Below are positions 42,628 through 51,953 of a stretch of 64,000 nt of DNA, piece after piece. This stretch comes from Pelagihabitans sp965238025. GTDB lineage: Bacteria; Bacteroidota; Bacteroidia; Flavobacteriales; Flavobacteriaceae. The position numbers were made by a program, and so were the translations under genes. The notes beneath the pieces are model-generated. The model was not told where the DNA came from. It made no database searches and was given only the letters and a program-made list of their open reading frames with translations. The stretch covers positions 1,240,001 to 1,304,000 of the forward strand of contig OZ250162.1 in NCBI GenBank assembly GCA_965238025.1, in the 5' to 3' direction. Each line of letters begins with the position of its first letter. The stretch's first letter is position 1.

Positions 42628-43578
42628 ATGAATAAAGCGGTGAATATATTGGTGACGGGTTGCGGAGGGGATATCGGACAGAGTATCGGAAAGATATTGG
42701 CACAATCCAGTTACGTTAAAAACCTATTCGGAGTTGATATCAGCGACAAAAATGCTGGGCAATTTATCTACTCGAATTTTTCGGTAGGCGTGCCTTTTAG
42801 GCATCCTGACTACCTACGGAATATCGAATCATTTGTGAGGGATTATGCCATTGATATCATTATTCCGATGGCAGAACCCGAGCTGCGCTTTTTTTCTGAG
42901 AACAATATTTTGGATGAAATTGGCGGGGCAAAAATGATTACGGCCTCTCGCTTGGCATTACAGGTTGGCTTTGACAAATTCAAAACCGCAGAATTTCTAA
43001 AAAGTAAAAACCTACCGTTCCCTAACACTCATTTGGCAAAGGACATAAAAGCGATTGAAGTATTCCCTGTTATCCTAAAATCAAAAACAGGATCTGGAAG
43101 TAAAGACATTCATAAGATCAATACGATGGATGAATTTTTGTTTTACACCAGAAACAGTATCGAAGATTATGTGGTACAAGAATTTATTTCGGACTGGGAG
43201 GGGGAATACACCTGTGGATTATTCAGAAGCCGACATGGTGAGATCAGGTCTTTGATTTTTAAAAGGGAACTGGAAAAAGGCTATAGCGGTTATGGTGAGG
43301 CAGTGGAGAATACGAGGGTTACAGCACTATTGGAAGATTTGGCGGTTAAATTGGATTTGGTTGGCAGTATAAACGTACAGCTAAGATTGACCAGAGGCGT
43401 GCCAATGGTCTTTGAAATCAACCCAAGGTTTTCCAGCACGGTCTACTTTAGGCACCTATTTGGTTTTGAAGACCTTATTTGGTCATTGGAAGATAAATTG
43501 GGACTGGAGTTATCCGATAATCGCAAGAACGTTACTGGAAGAAAGTTTTATAAAGGTTTTGAAGAGTATATAAAATAG
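42628..43578 (+). CDS. ATP-grasp ligase (CarB-like) in the pse operon
   Basis: A 316-residue ATP-grasp enzyme like those annotated as carbamoyl-phosphate synthase-like. The N-terminus is a Rossmann-like domain (ILVTGCGGDIGQSIGKIL), followed by the ATP-grasp core: FKTAEFLKSKNLPFPNT, PVILKSKTGSGSKDI with the ATP-binding lysine and glycine loop, VVQEFISDWEGEYTC, and metal-binding PMVFEINPRFSS. ATP-grasp enzymes usually join a carboxylate to an amine. It lies between the phosphoesterase and pseI, so it may attach an amino-acyl group to an amino sugar of this pathway; that is inference. Confidence 0.85.
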   Translation: MNKAVNILVTGCGGDIGQSIGKILAQSSYVKNLFGVDISDKNAGQFIYSNFSVGVPFRHPDYLRNIESFVRDYAIDIIIPMAEPELRFFSENNILDEIGGAKMITASRLALQVGFDKFKTAEFLKSKNLPFPNTHLAKDIKAIEVFPVILKSKTGSGSKDIHKINTMDEFLFYTRNSIEDYVVQEFISDWEGEYTCGLFRSRHGEIRSLIFKRELEKGYSGYGEAVENTRVTALLEDLAVKLDLVGSINVQLRLTRGVPMVFEINPRFSSTVYFRHLFGFEDLIWSLEDKLGLELSDNRKNVTGRKFYKGFEEYIK

Positions 43579-43587
43579 GGCATTACC

Positions 43588-44640
43588 ATGAAAAGTATGA
43601 AGATTGGAAATTATGAGATTAATGGGGATTCTCCGGTATTTATTATCGCCGAATTATCTGCAAATCATAATGGAAGCATAACAACAGCCTTGGAAACCGT
43701 GAGGGCTGCAAAGCGCGCCGGAGCTGACTGCATTAAACTACAAACGTTTACTGCCGATACCATTACCTTGAATTCGAAAAAAGAAGATTTTAAGATTAAT
43801 CAAGGAACGCTTTGGGATGGGCAATATTTGCATGATCTATACAAGACAACCCATTTACCTTGGGAATGGCATGAACAGATTATGAAGGTGGCGGCGCAGG
43901 AAGGCTTGATTTGTTTTTCGTCACCATTTGACCCAACATCTATAGAATTTTTAGAAACCTTAAATGTGCCTGCTTATAAAATTGCATCGTTCGAAATTAC
44001 GGATATTCCTTTAATAGAATTGGCCGCCTCAAAGGGCAAACCAGTTATTATCTCTACGGGTATTGCAGAACAAGAAGATATTGAATTGGCTTTGGACGCT
44101 TGTAAACGTATGGGGAACGATCAGGTGGCTCTATTAAAATGTACCTCAAGTTACCCAGCCCCCATAGAGGAGGCAAATATGTGTTTGGTGAAAGATTTAG
44201 CGAAACGCTATGGTGTTATTAGCGGCCTATCTGATCATACCATGGGCAATACGGTTCCTGTTGTAGCAACTGCTATGGGTGCGAAAATAATTGAAAAACA
44301 TTTTATTCTAGACCGTTCTATTGGTGGCGCTGATGCCTCTTTTTCGATGACCGAGGCTGAATTTACCGATATGGTAAAAGCAGTAAGGGAAGCCGAGAGT
44401 GCCATCGGTTCAATCGATTATGCATTAACAGAAAAACAAAGGAAAGGCAGGGATTTTAGTCGCTCGCTATATGTGGTCGAAGATATAAAAGCCGGTGAGC
44501 TGATCACAGAAAAAAATGTGAGAAGTGTTCGACCAGGTTTTGGAATGCATCCAAAATTCTATCGGGAGCTATTAGGCAAAATAGCCTTAAAAGATTTGGA
44601 GAGGGGAGATCCCCTTCATTTTGATTCCGTAAAAAAGTAA
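43588..44640 (+). CDS. pseI: Pseudaminic acid synthase
   Basis: PseI condenses the 2,4-diacetamido-trideoxy sugar with phosphoenolpyruvate to give the nine-carbon pseudaminic acid. The 350-residue protein has the NeuB TIM barrel (IAELSANHNGSI, GADCIKLQTFTADTITL, CFSSPFDPTSIEFLE, IISTGIA, LKCTSSYPAP, SDHTMG, IEKHFILDRS) and a C-terminal SAF/antifreeze-like domain (SLYVVEDIKAGELITEKNVR). The PEP/metal residues are in place. It overlaps the flippase start by one base. Confidence 0.95.
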   Translation: MKSMKIGNYEINGDSPVFIIAELSANHNGSITTALETVRAAKRAGADCIKLQTFTADTITLNSKKEDFKINQGTLWDGQYLHDLYKTTHLPWEWHEQIMKVAAQEGLICFSSPFDPTSIEFLETLNVPAYKIASFEITDIPLIELAASKGKPVIISTGIAEQEDIELALDACKRMGNDQVALLKCTSSYPAPIEEANMCLVKDLAKRYGVISGLSDHTMGNTVPVVATAMGAKIIEKHFILDRSIGGADASFSMTEAEFTDMVKAVREAESAIGSIDYALTEKQRKGRDFSRSLYVVEDIKAGELITEKNVRSVRPGFGMHPKFYRELLGKIALKDLERGDPLHFDSVKK

Positions 44641-46103
44641 TGGAGAAGTTGATTAAAGTAGTACGAACGGTCACTAAGAATAAGGTAATTCTCTTTCTAT
44701 TTAGCCGTTATGCAACTTATTTTATTCATTTTATCAATTCGCTGTTTATTGCAGTTTACCTCGGACCCTACTATTTGGGAATATGGGGTTTTATAAGTTT
44801 AATCACCCAATATGTGAATCATATAAACTTTGGTATTGCTCATTCGGTTACGGCAATTATTTCTGTGCATAAAAAGAAAGAATTTTATGTGCAGAAAATT
44901 ATTGGAACATCCTTAACGATGCTATTGGGGCTTTCTTTAGCCGTGGTGTTATTCTTCATTGCTAATGCCTTTTTTAACCTACAACTAGGGGCAAAATATA
45001 ACTTTTCGACCTATGCTCCAATAGTTGCTTTAATAGGTGTGCTTGGCTATTTTAATAGTCTTTTTAGCAGTATTTTTAGAGTTTACGGAAGACTTTTCGA
45101 AATTGCCTTTAACCAAACAATCTTTCCACTTCTCATACTCACTTCAATTCTATTCTTTAAAAAAGACGAGCTGCTCTGGGCACTCGTTGGTGCAAATTTT
45201 TTAGCTTTTTTAGCTTCTTTTGTTTTGTATGTGAGTAGAAGCCCGGTTTCACTTAAACCTACGTTCATTTTTAATTTGTTCAAGAAAATACAAAAAAAGG
45301 GTTGGCATCTATTTGTTTATAATAGCTCTTTTTATTTTATAATCATTTCTACACGCTCCTTTGTCAGCCGTTTTTATACCGTAGAAGAATTCGGTTATTT
45401 TACCTTTGCGTTCTCCCTTGCCAACGTGGTCCTCATGGTACTGCAAGCGTTCTCATTTTTGATTTTCCCAAAATTGCTGAACCGTTTTGCTTCTGCAACA
45501 GCTGATCAAAGCAATGAACTATTGAAAAAAGTACGGGATGCCTATGTCACAACGTCTCATTTACTAGTACATATTGCTATTTTGTTGTTTCCCTTATTCC
45601 TAGTTCTATTTCCTCAATATAGAAGTGTGTCAGAAGCTTTCTTATTAATTGCCTTAGCTATTGTTCTTTATTCAAACTCCTTCGGGTATTCTGGCTTATT
45701 GATTGCCAATGGGCATGAAAAACGATTAAGCCGTCTCTCGCTGTTGGCACTCATCATAAATGTACTTACAGCATTCGTGTTGATTCGCGTATTTCAGGTT
45801 CCCTTTGCTATGGTAATTATAGCCACCATGGTAAGCTATTTTATCTATGTCTTTATGCTCGGGGTTATGGGGAGAAAGATGTTGGGGTTGCGTACTTCCC
45901 TAGTATCGGTTATCAAGGATATTTATCCGTTACGGTTATTGATTCCTTATGTAACAACCTTATGCTTATTATTTTTTTCGGCTCCAGAATACTATTATTT
46001 ACTATCCTTGATACTCTTTGTAGTGCTTAACTTTAAGGTTTTATCCAAACTCAAAACGCTTATGAAATCAATTATTTCAAATCCCAATTTTATAAATATC
46101 TAA
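44640..46103 (+). CDS. wzx: Oligosaccharide flippase
   Basis: A 487-residue membrane protein with about 12-14 hydrophobic segments, of the polysaccharide-exporter Wzx/MATE-like superfamily that flips lipid-linked repeat units across the inner membrane. LFIAVYLGPYYLGIWGFISL near the start and the repeated Asn-free hydrophobic stretches fit the family. Placed directly after pseI and before transferases, so it likely moves a nonulosonate-containing repeat unit. The exact substrate cannot be read from sequence. Confidence 0.85.
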   Translation: MEKLIKVVRTVTKNKVILFLFSRYATYFIHFINSLFIAVYLGPYYLGIWGFISLITQYVNHINFGIAHSVTAIISVHKKKEFYVQKIIGTSLTMLLGLSLAVVLFFIANAFFNLQLGAKYNFSTYAPIVALIGVLGYFNSLFSSIFRVYGRLFEIAFNQTIFPLLILTSILFFKKDELLWALVGANFLAFLASFVLYVSRSPVSLKPTFIFNLFKKIQKKGWHLFVYNSSFYFIIISTRSFVSRFYTVEEFGYFTFAFSLANVVLMVLQAFSFLIFPKLLNRFASATADQSNELLKKVRDAYVTTSHLLVHIAILLFPLFLVLFPQYRSVSEAFLLIALAIVLYSNSFGYSGLLIANGHEKRLSRLSLLALIINVLTAFVLIRVFQVPFAMVIIATMVSYFIYVFMLGVMGRKMLGLRTSLVSVIKDIYPLRLLIPYVTTLCLLFFSAPEYYYLLSLILFVVLNFKVLSKLKTLMKSIISNPNFINI

Positions 46104-46119
46104 TACTAAAAGGAAACCT

Positions 46120-47019
46120 ATGTTCGGACGAAGAGAATCGGTCGCCATGGCTGTGGTAAATTTTGTGGATAACTGTAGGCGAGACTTTCAGTTCTACCTG
46201 AAATGGGTTGGTAGTGCGGATCTACGAATGGAGATGTCGAGGAATAAAGAGCTAAAGAATATTCATAAGGGCAAAAGATGTTTTATATTGGGCAATGGCC
46301 CTTCTTTAAAGCACCACGATCTATCTAGGTTGACAGACGAATATGTTTTTACGGTCAATAATATGATTAAGACCGACGTTTTCAATATACTAAAACCAAA
46401 CTTTCATTTATTTTTTGACCCCCAATTTTTTGATTTTTTCTTCAGCCCAAGCCCAGAAAATAACCTTGCCATTAAACAAATCAAAAAGTCGCTATTAAAC
46501 AATCGTGATATGATTTTGTTTTCTTCATATCGTCTAAAATCAAAATCTGTTAAGGTGTTTCCTGATGTGAATCCCCATTATGCGTTCAATAACAAAATGT
46601 ATACTCCTCATTTAAAAAAATCGTCGTCTATTCATAGAAATACCCCAGCTTTCCAAAATGTCATTCTCTATGCCATTAATATTGCACTTTACATGGGTTT
46701 TAAAAAAATTTACATTTTAGGAGTTGATATGACCGGTTTTCTAGATGCTTACGAACAGGATGTGACAGAAGCGAAAGCGGGTCATTTTTATGAAACGACC
46801 AAGGAAGATTTCCAAAAATTAGTACGCTTTAAGGATGAGAATAAGTTGGACAATGAATTCTATTTGAAAGCCTTTGGTAAGACCTTTGAGCAGTTTAAAC
46901 TAATGGAGAGAAAGGTTTCATCAAAAAATGCTAAACTATTCAATGCATCCGATCATGGTGCTCTCGATGTTATTGAAAGGGTAAACTATAAAAAACTATT
47001 TTCTGATGAATTTGATTAA
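46120..47019 (+). CDS. DUF115/MAF-type protein, candidate nonulosonate transferase
   Basis: A 299-residue cytosolic protein with the DUF115 core: CFILGNGPSLKHHDLSRL, FTVNNMIKTD, HLFFDPQF and, later, MGFKKIYILGVDMTGF. DUF115 is the domain of motility-associated factors (MAF), which add pseudaminic or legionaminic acid to flagellin, and of pterin enzymes. Next to a pse operon and a flippase, a glycosyltransferase using CMP-nonulosonate is the more plausible role here than pterin work. It overlaps the next gene by 14 nt. The function is inferred from context. Confidence 0.78.
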   Translation: MFGRRESVAMAVVNFVDNCRRDFQFYLKWVGSADLRMEMSRNKELKNIHKGKRCFILGNGPSLKHHDLSRLTDEYVFTVNNMIKTDVFNILKPNFHLFFDPQFFDFFFSPSPENNLAIKQIKKSLLNNRDMILFSSYRLKSKSVKVFPDVNPHYAFNNKMYTPHLKKSSSIHRNTPAFQNVILYAINIALYMGFKKIYILGVDMTGFLDAYEQDVTEAKAGHFYETTKEDFQKLVRFKDENKLDNEFYLKAFGKTFEQFKLMERKVSSKNAKLFNASDHGALDVIERVNYKKLFSDEFD

Positions 47020-47686
47020 GTATTTTCTAGGGTCTTTATATGGAATTTCGTTGCGATTTAGGAAGGTAAAGATCCATCCTCTAGCGCGACTCACCCTCAA
47101 ATCAAAATTTGAGGGGATGAATAAAATCAATAGAAATGTAGTTTTCGTCGACTCTTTTTTGGGAAGAGGCACTTATATCAATAACACCTCGTATTTTGTG
47201 AGGTCAAAAATAGGGCGATTCTGCTCTATCGGGGCAAATGTTAAGCTCATTACGGGTGAACACCCGTTAAACAGAAATGTATCTACTCACCCCTCTTTTT
47301 TCTCCTTAAAAGAACAGGCAGGGTTCACTTTTTCCGAGAAGCAAACGTTTAAGGAAGTAAAATTTGCGGATGACAACGATGAATACTGCATCATCATTGA
47401 AAATGATGTTTGGATAGGAACCAATGTTTTACTCTTAAGCGGGATAACGATAAAAACAGGGGCTGTTGTGGCGGCAGGCTCAGTAGTCACCAAAGATGTT
47501 GAGCCTTATACCATTGTCGCAGGCATACCTGCAAAAAAAATTAAATCGAGATTCACAGAGGAAGAGATTGCCTATTTGCTGGAAACCAAATGGTGGGATA
47601 AACCAATTGGCTGGATAAAGAATAATTACCTAGGATTTCAAAATTTAGAATCATTTAAAATCATAAATGAAAGCAACAATAGATAA
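47006..47686 (+). CDS. Hexapeptide-repeat O-acetyltransferase (CatB-like)
   Basis: A 226-residue left-handed beta-helix acyltransferase of the CatB/xenobiotic type. Catalytic and cofactor-binding region: IGRFCSIGANVKLITGEHPL with the active His, IIENDVWIGTNVLLLSGITI, KTGAVVAAGSVVTKDVEPYT and IVAGIPAKKIKSRFTEEEI. Acetylates a hydroxyl or amino group of the glycan repeat unit. It overlaps the neighbouring genes by 14 and 20 nt. Confidence 0.9.
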   Translation: MNLIKYFLGSLYGISLRFRKVKIHPLARLTLKSKFEGMNKINRNVVFVDSFLGRGTYINNTSYFVRSKIGRFCSIGANVKLITGEHPLNRNVSTHPSFFSLKEQAGFTFSEKQTFKEVKFADDNDEYCIIIENDVWIGTNVLLLSGITIKTGAVVAAGSVVTKDVEPYTIVAGIPAKKIKSRFTEEEIAYLLETKWWDKPIGWIKNNYLGFQNLESFKIINESNNR

Positions 47687-48731
47687 AAATAATTATAAAA
47701 GTCATTTTATAGGATTTTTGTTTATTCTTATGGCTCTATGTGATGTCCTTCAATCTAGGAATCTCATGGCAGCAAGTGCAATTCTATCTATAGGCACTTT
47801 TATATTTTGTTTCTCTACAAATGACAGGAATTTTTATAAGGAATCTATACTTTTTATTATTTTCCTATTTACCTCGTCCCTGATAAACCTCTTTTTTACC
47901 CAAAACAATTTTGGTGGTTCTTTGGCACTTACGGGGCATTTATTCCTGACTTTTATCTATTTACAAGCTGATCCTAAAAAATTAACACCATGGGTTGTAT
48001 TATCTTATACTATTACGATTGGCTTTATAGCATATAATATATTTATTTTAAATACACCTGCAAATGATATTTATGAAGGTTTAAGTCGAAACCATGCTGG
48101 GTTTGCAGTAGTTTTTTGGACTATATTTTTACTGTTTCATTTAAAAATAACCTATAACCGTTTACTACTTCTTCCACCACTTATTGGGCTCATACTTACA
48201 TTTTTTCTATTTGGAAGAACAAGTATCATCGTAAGTGCCCTATTACTACTAATCGTTTTCTTTTATAAATTCAAAAGCAATACGAAAATACTTGGGATAG
48301 CTACAATCCTATTTCTAGGAATATGCTATTACTTATGGTTAAAATTTGGGTCGATCTTGATTACAGAAACTAATTTTGCAAAAGGAACCGATACACCTCG
48401 CTGGAAATTATGGAGTATTTATTTTGAAAATTTAAATTTTACTAATCTTTTCACAGGTATTGATGTCTCTAAACTACCCATGTATGATCAATTTTCAGGT
48501 AACCCACATAATTCTTTTATAAAATTCCACTCCCGTACCGGTCTTGGCGCTATAGCTTTAATTGTTCTTTATTTTGTTTCGGCATTTCAATATATAAGAG
48601 TCAAACAGTTTTATATACTCTCACTTCTTTTACTACTAACGTTGCGAGCTTTTTTTGATGGTGATATACTTGTCGGCAATTTTGACTTTATCTTTTTCAT
48701 CGTGACTTTTTATTGGATAAAAAATGAGTAA
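47667..48731 (+). CDS. wzy: O-antigen polymerase/ligase-like membrane protein
   Basis: A 354-residue protein with about ten to eleven membrane segments and a long periplasmic loop near residue 230-285 that contains the Wzy/WaaL-like GNPHNSFIKFHSRTG with its conserved His-Asn. This fits an O-antigen polymerase or ligase. Sequence is poorly conserved in these families; Wzy is chosen because a flippase and transferases surround it. It overlaps the GT2 gene by 8 nt. Confidence 0.75.
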   Translation: MKATIDKNNYKSHFIGFLFILMALCDVLQSRNLMAASAILSIGTFIFCFSTNDRNFYKESILFIIFLFTSSLINLFFTQNNFGGSLALTGHLFLTFIYLQADPKKLTPWVVLSYTITIGFIAYNIFILNTPANDIYEGLSRNHAGFAVVFWTIFLLFHLKITYNRLLLLPPLIGLILTFFLFGRTSIIVSALLLLIVFFYKFKSNTKILGIATILFLGICYYLWLKFGSILITETNFAKGTDTPRWKLWSIYFENLNFTNLFTGIDVSKLPMYDQFSGNPHNSFIKFHSRTGLGAIALIVLYFVSAFQYIRVKQFYILSLLLLLTLRAFFDGDILVGNFDFIFFIVTFYWIKNE

Positions 48732-49527
48732 TACTGATATACATTTCTCGATAATAACGGTTTCATATAATAGTGAGAAAACTATAGAGAGGACCATAAA
48801 GTCAATTTTAAATCAAACGCACAAGAACTACGAGTACCTTATTATTGATGGTGGTTCAACTGATAAAACCAATGCTATAATAAACCGGTATAAAACACAC
48901 TTTAAAGGTAACTTAACGCATATCTCCGAACCTGATCAGGGAATATACGATGCAATGAATAAGGGGATTAATTTGGCAAAAGGAGAGGTAATAGGATTAT
49001 TAAATTCTGACGATTATTACTATGATAATACATTGTCTATTATTTACGAAGCCAATAGCGATACTGATAAGAAAACTATTTTGACCGGAGAGCTCATATT
49101 TAAAAGTAAAGATGGGGAACAATTATTAAAGACAAGCGAAAAAAGATTTAGAAAAAAAATAAAACAGTACAAAAATGGCGTAAGGCATCCTGCAACCTTT
49201 GTTCCTAAGGTTATTTACGATGATATAGGGCTATTTAATCTAGACTACAAAATTGCCTCTGATGCTGAATTTATTTTTAGAATTTATACCTCTAATTATG
49301 CTTTTAAATTCATAAATGAGCCACTATTAGTAATGTCTGACGGTGGAATTTCGAACTCCAAAGGAATTTTTAAACAACTTATGTATGAGAACAGGCTTTT
49401 TTTAAAAACATATTGCCCCAATATTGTCCTTAGATTTTACTACACGATTTTAAGTGCATTAAGATTAAAGATTAAAGAGCTTGCATCTGAACTAACATTT
49501 ATGTACAGAAGAATAGAAAACCGTTAA
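48724..49527 (+). CDS. Family 2 glycosyltransferase
   Basis: A 267-residue GT-A fold transferase using an NDP-sugar. The UDP-binding start is FSIITVSYNSEKTIERTIKS, the nucleotide aspartate is in YLIIDGGSTDKT, the DXD-like motif is LLNSDDYYYD, and HPATFVPK is typical of WcaA-like enzymes. Sugar and linkage unknown. It overlaps the polymerase-like gene by 8 nt. Confidence 0.9.
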   Translation: MSNTDIHFSIITVSYNSEKTIERTIKSILNQTHKNYEYLIIDGGSTDKTNAIINRYKTHFKGNLTHISEPDQGIYDAMNKGINLAKGEVIGLLNSDDYYYDNTLSIIYEANSDTDKKTILTGELIFKSKDGEQLLKTSEKRFRKKIKQYKNGVRHPATFVPKVIYDDIGLFNLDYKIASDAEFIFRIYTSNYAFKFINEPLLVMSDGGISNSKGIFKQLMYENRLFLKTYCPNIVLRFYYTILSALRLKIKELASELTFMYRRIENR

Positions 49528-49542
49528 TTCTTTTTGAGTAAA

Positions 49543-50580
49543 ATGAAGAAAATTATTTTATTGACAAATTATAAACAAATAATTCCTCAACGAAACTTTG
49601 AGGTAGAAGGTCTGAAATTAAATATTATTTCAAAAGTATTAGAGGATAATGATTTTGCTATTAGGGAAATACCTTTGAATTCATTCATTTCATACTTGAG
49701 CAAAAATGAAAGCATAAAGGGTGTTTACTTCTATTACGCAAGTAGTCAATACCCTATCTATAAAAGTTTTATTCTGGATGTACTTATCCAAATCACATTA
49801 AGAGGAGGTATATTGATTCCAGAGCTTAGGCATTTTATGGCTCATGAAAACAAAAATTTTCAAGAATTGGAAAAAGTAAGAATTGGTATCAAAAGCCCTT
49901 ATGGCATACCGGTCGGAACCTATGAAGAGGGCGTTGAAATTCTTAAAAAAACATCTTTCCCCCTAGTATTAAAAAAATCTACCGGCTTCCGTAGCAGAAA
50001 TGTACGGCTTGCCCGTACGCTCAAAGAAGGAGAAAAAATACTTCTTGAACTAATGGAAAACAATTTTAAATTTGATAAGGATAGTCTCTATTACCTTTAT
50101 AGAAGGTCTAAGAATAAAGCGGAGTATCCTAAAAAATTTGGAAAGGTCATTATTCAAGAATTCATTCCGGAACTCACCCATGACTGGAAAATTCTGGTTC
50201 TTGGAAATCGGGTTATTGGAGGGAAGCGGTATGTGAGAAAAAATGATTTTAGGGCCTCAGGTAGCAAATTATATGAAATGGGTGAGGATCCACCCAAGAA
50301 CGTTCTAGATTTTGCCTTTAAATGTAAAACGCAACTAAAATGTCCGAATGTTTCTATGGATATATCAGAAAACAATGGAGACCTACACTTATTGGAATAT
50401 CAAACCATGCATTTTTCAATATTAGGCGGCGACCCGGATTACTATTTTGAATTGGAGAAAGGAAATTGGAAAAAAACCAGAATAACTGATGAGATAGATC
50501 ACTATATCGGAATTGGAATATGTGAGTATATAAAAAAGGTCGAAGAGGAAGACCGTTCCTTCATAAGGGGAAAAGAATGA
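49543..50580 (+). CDS. ATP-grasp protein of the glycan locus (first of two)
   Basis: A 345-residue ATP-grasp enzyme started at the ATG 49543 (an in-frame TTG 9 nt upstream). The N-terminal lobe is a small Rossmann-like domain. The ATP-binding lobe has KTSFPLVLKKSTGFRSRNVR, VIIQEFIPELTHDWKILVLG and a C-terminal LHLLEYQTMHFS where the metal-binding Glu and an Asn-type position are expected; the usual N-x-R motif is not obvious. It probably ligates a carboxylate and an amine. No substrate is apparent; peptide or amino-acid decoration of the polysaccharide is one idea. Confidence 0.75.
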   Translation: MKKIILLTNYKQIIPQRNFEVEGLKLNIISKVLEDNDFAIREIPLNSFISYLSKNESIKGVYFYYASSQYPIYKSFILDVLIQITLRGGILIPELRHFMAHENKNFQELEKVRIGIKSPYGIPVGTYEEGVEILKKTSFPLVLKKSTGFRSRNVRLARTLKEGEKILLELMENNFKFDKDSLYYLYRRSKNKAEYPKKFGKVIIQEFIPELTHDWKILVLGNRVIGGKRYVRKNDFRASGSKLYEMGEDPPKNVLDFAFKCKTQLKCPNVSMDISENNGDLHLLEYQTMHFSILGGDPDYYFELEKGNWKKTRITDEIDHYIGIGICEYIKKVEEEDRSFIRGKE

Positions 50581-50634
50581 ATCCGCCAGAAGTACAAAAC
50601 CAAGCTTAAAATAAGCACTCATACAATAGATATT

Positions 50635-51597
50635 ATGTCACGTCTCACTCATCTCATCAAGGAAAAAGCCATCAAATCACCGTTCGGAAATCTTCTATAT
50701 TCAAAAACTAGGTCAATATTCGAACAAATTGCGCTGGCAAGGTTTACTGATGAGATCCGTATAAAATCAATCTATAAAAAAAGATTTGGTAGGGAGATTA
50801 ATTTAAAGAACCCTAAAACCTATACTGAAAAACTACAATGGTTGAAATTGTTCTACAGAAATAAGAAAATGCCTATGTGCACAGATAAATACGAAGTACA
50901 TGAGTATTTAACAAATCTGGGGCATAAGAAGTTATTAAATCAGGTCATAGGCGTTTATAACAGTGCAAATGAAATCGATTTTAAATCGTTACCAAATCGT
51001 TTTGTCGCAAAAACCACACACGGTTGCGGCCAGAATCTGATTTGTAAGAACAAAAGCGAGCTTGATTGGAAAAGATGGAAAAGAATAATGAACTCTTGGT
51101 TAAAGTTAGACGTATTTGCATCAGGAAGGGAATGGAATTATAAAGACATGCAACCTAGAATCATCATTGAAAAATTGATAGACCATGAACCTCTAATTGA
51201 TTATAAATTTATGTGCTTTAATGGGGAGCCCAAATTTTTACAGATCAACAATGACTTTGAAGGCGTTCACTATGTTGATTTTTATGATATAGGTTGGAAT
51301 AAGGTAGATTTCACCTATGAAAGGTTTACGAAGTCAGAACATCTTGTAAGCTGTCCCCCTCAATTTAATGAAATGAAAGGGTTAGCAAGGGAACTTAGTG
51401 CCCCTTTTCCCTATGTCAGGGTAGATTTTTATAATCCACCCGGCAAGATTATTTTTGGGGAATTAACATTTTTCCCCGGCAGTGGCTTGTTACCTCTGGT
51501 TCCGGTAAAAAATAACTACGACCAAATATTAGGATCTCACTTAGATCTCCCAGCACCAAATCACAATTTTGACTTACTTGAAAAACTAAGTAAATAA
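50635..51597 (+). CDS. TupA-like ATP-grasp protein
   Basis: A 320-residue protein of the TupA-like ATP-grasp family, named after the teichuronopeptide synthesis protein of Bacillus halodurans and common in polysaccharide clusters, where it is often labelled glycosyltransferase. Typical blocks are YTEKLQWLKLF, CTDKYEVHEYL, FVAKTTHGCGQNLIC, IIEKLIDHEPLIDYKFMCFN and RVDFYNPPGKIIFGELTFFP. Together with the preceding ATP-grasp gene it suggests amino-acid substituents on the glycan. 54 nt follow the previous stop. The first operon of the locus ends here. Confidence 0.85.
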   Translation: MSRLTHLIKEKAIKSPFGNLLYSKTRSIFEQIALARFTDEIRIKSIYKKRFGREINLKNPKTYTEKLQWLKLFYRNKKMPMCTDKYEVHEYLTNLGHKKLLNQVIGVYNSANEIDFKSLPNRFVAKTTHGCGQNLICKNKSELDWKRWKRIMNSWLKLDVFASGREWNYKDMQPRIIIEKLIDHEPLIDYKFMCFNGEPKFLQINNDFEGVHYVDFYDIGWNKVDFTYERFTKSEHLVSCPPQFNEMKGLARELSAPFPYVRVDFYNPPGKIIFGELTFFPGSGLLPLVPVKNNYDQILGSHLDLPAPNHNFDLLEKLSK

Positions 51598-51953
51598 AGT
51601 GTTAGAATTGAGGAATGAACGAACCGTTGCTTCGCTAAAATTATCTGAATTTTTAATGGAGAGCTTAGGAATCGGCTGAATTTGTCAAAATATGCTGTAG
51701 TTAATACCATAAATATGGCCCTAACCTTGGTATATCACAAATTTGTAACCTTAACAATTCCTGCTTTCACCCATACATCACCTCAACATAGCGAAACATT
51801 CCCGAAAAAAAACTTGTAGTTTTAGATAGTTAAGGCCATAAACACTCCGTATCGCAATCTTTAAAGACAAAATCTTGTTAATTATTTAAGATGTATGTTT
51901 TTTGTTGAGGTACAATCTAGTAGATTGGCAAAATATAGACTTAGGTTTATATA
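51598..51953 (+). other. Noncoding gap between the two glycan transcription blocks
   Basis: 356 nt without a gene or a clear terminator. It contains the -7-like TATGTTTT at 51894-51901 with a TTG 16 nt upstream, about 53 nt before the next start. The second block (dehydrogenase to GT2, and possibly wzc) probably starts here. Confidence 0.45.
51875..51901 (+). promoter_or_regulatory. Possible promoter of the second glycan block
   Basis: TTG at 51875-51877, a 16-nt spacer and TATGTTTT (last base T instead of G) give a weak Bacteroidota-type promoter 53 nt before the dehydrogenase start. Confidence 0.35.
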
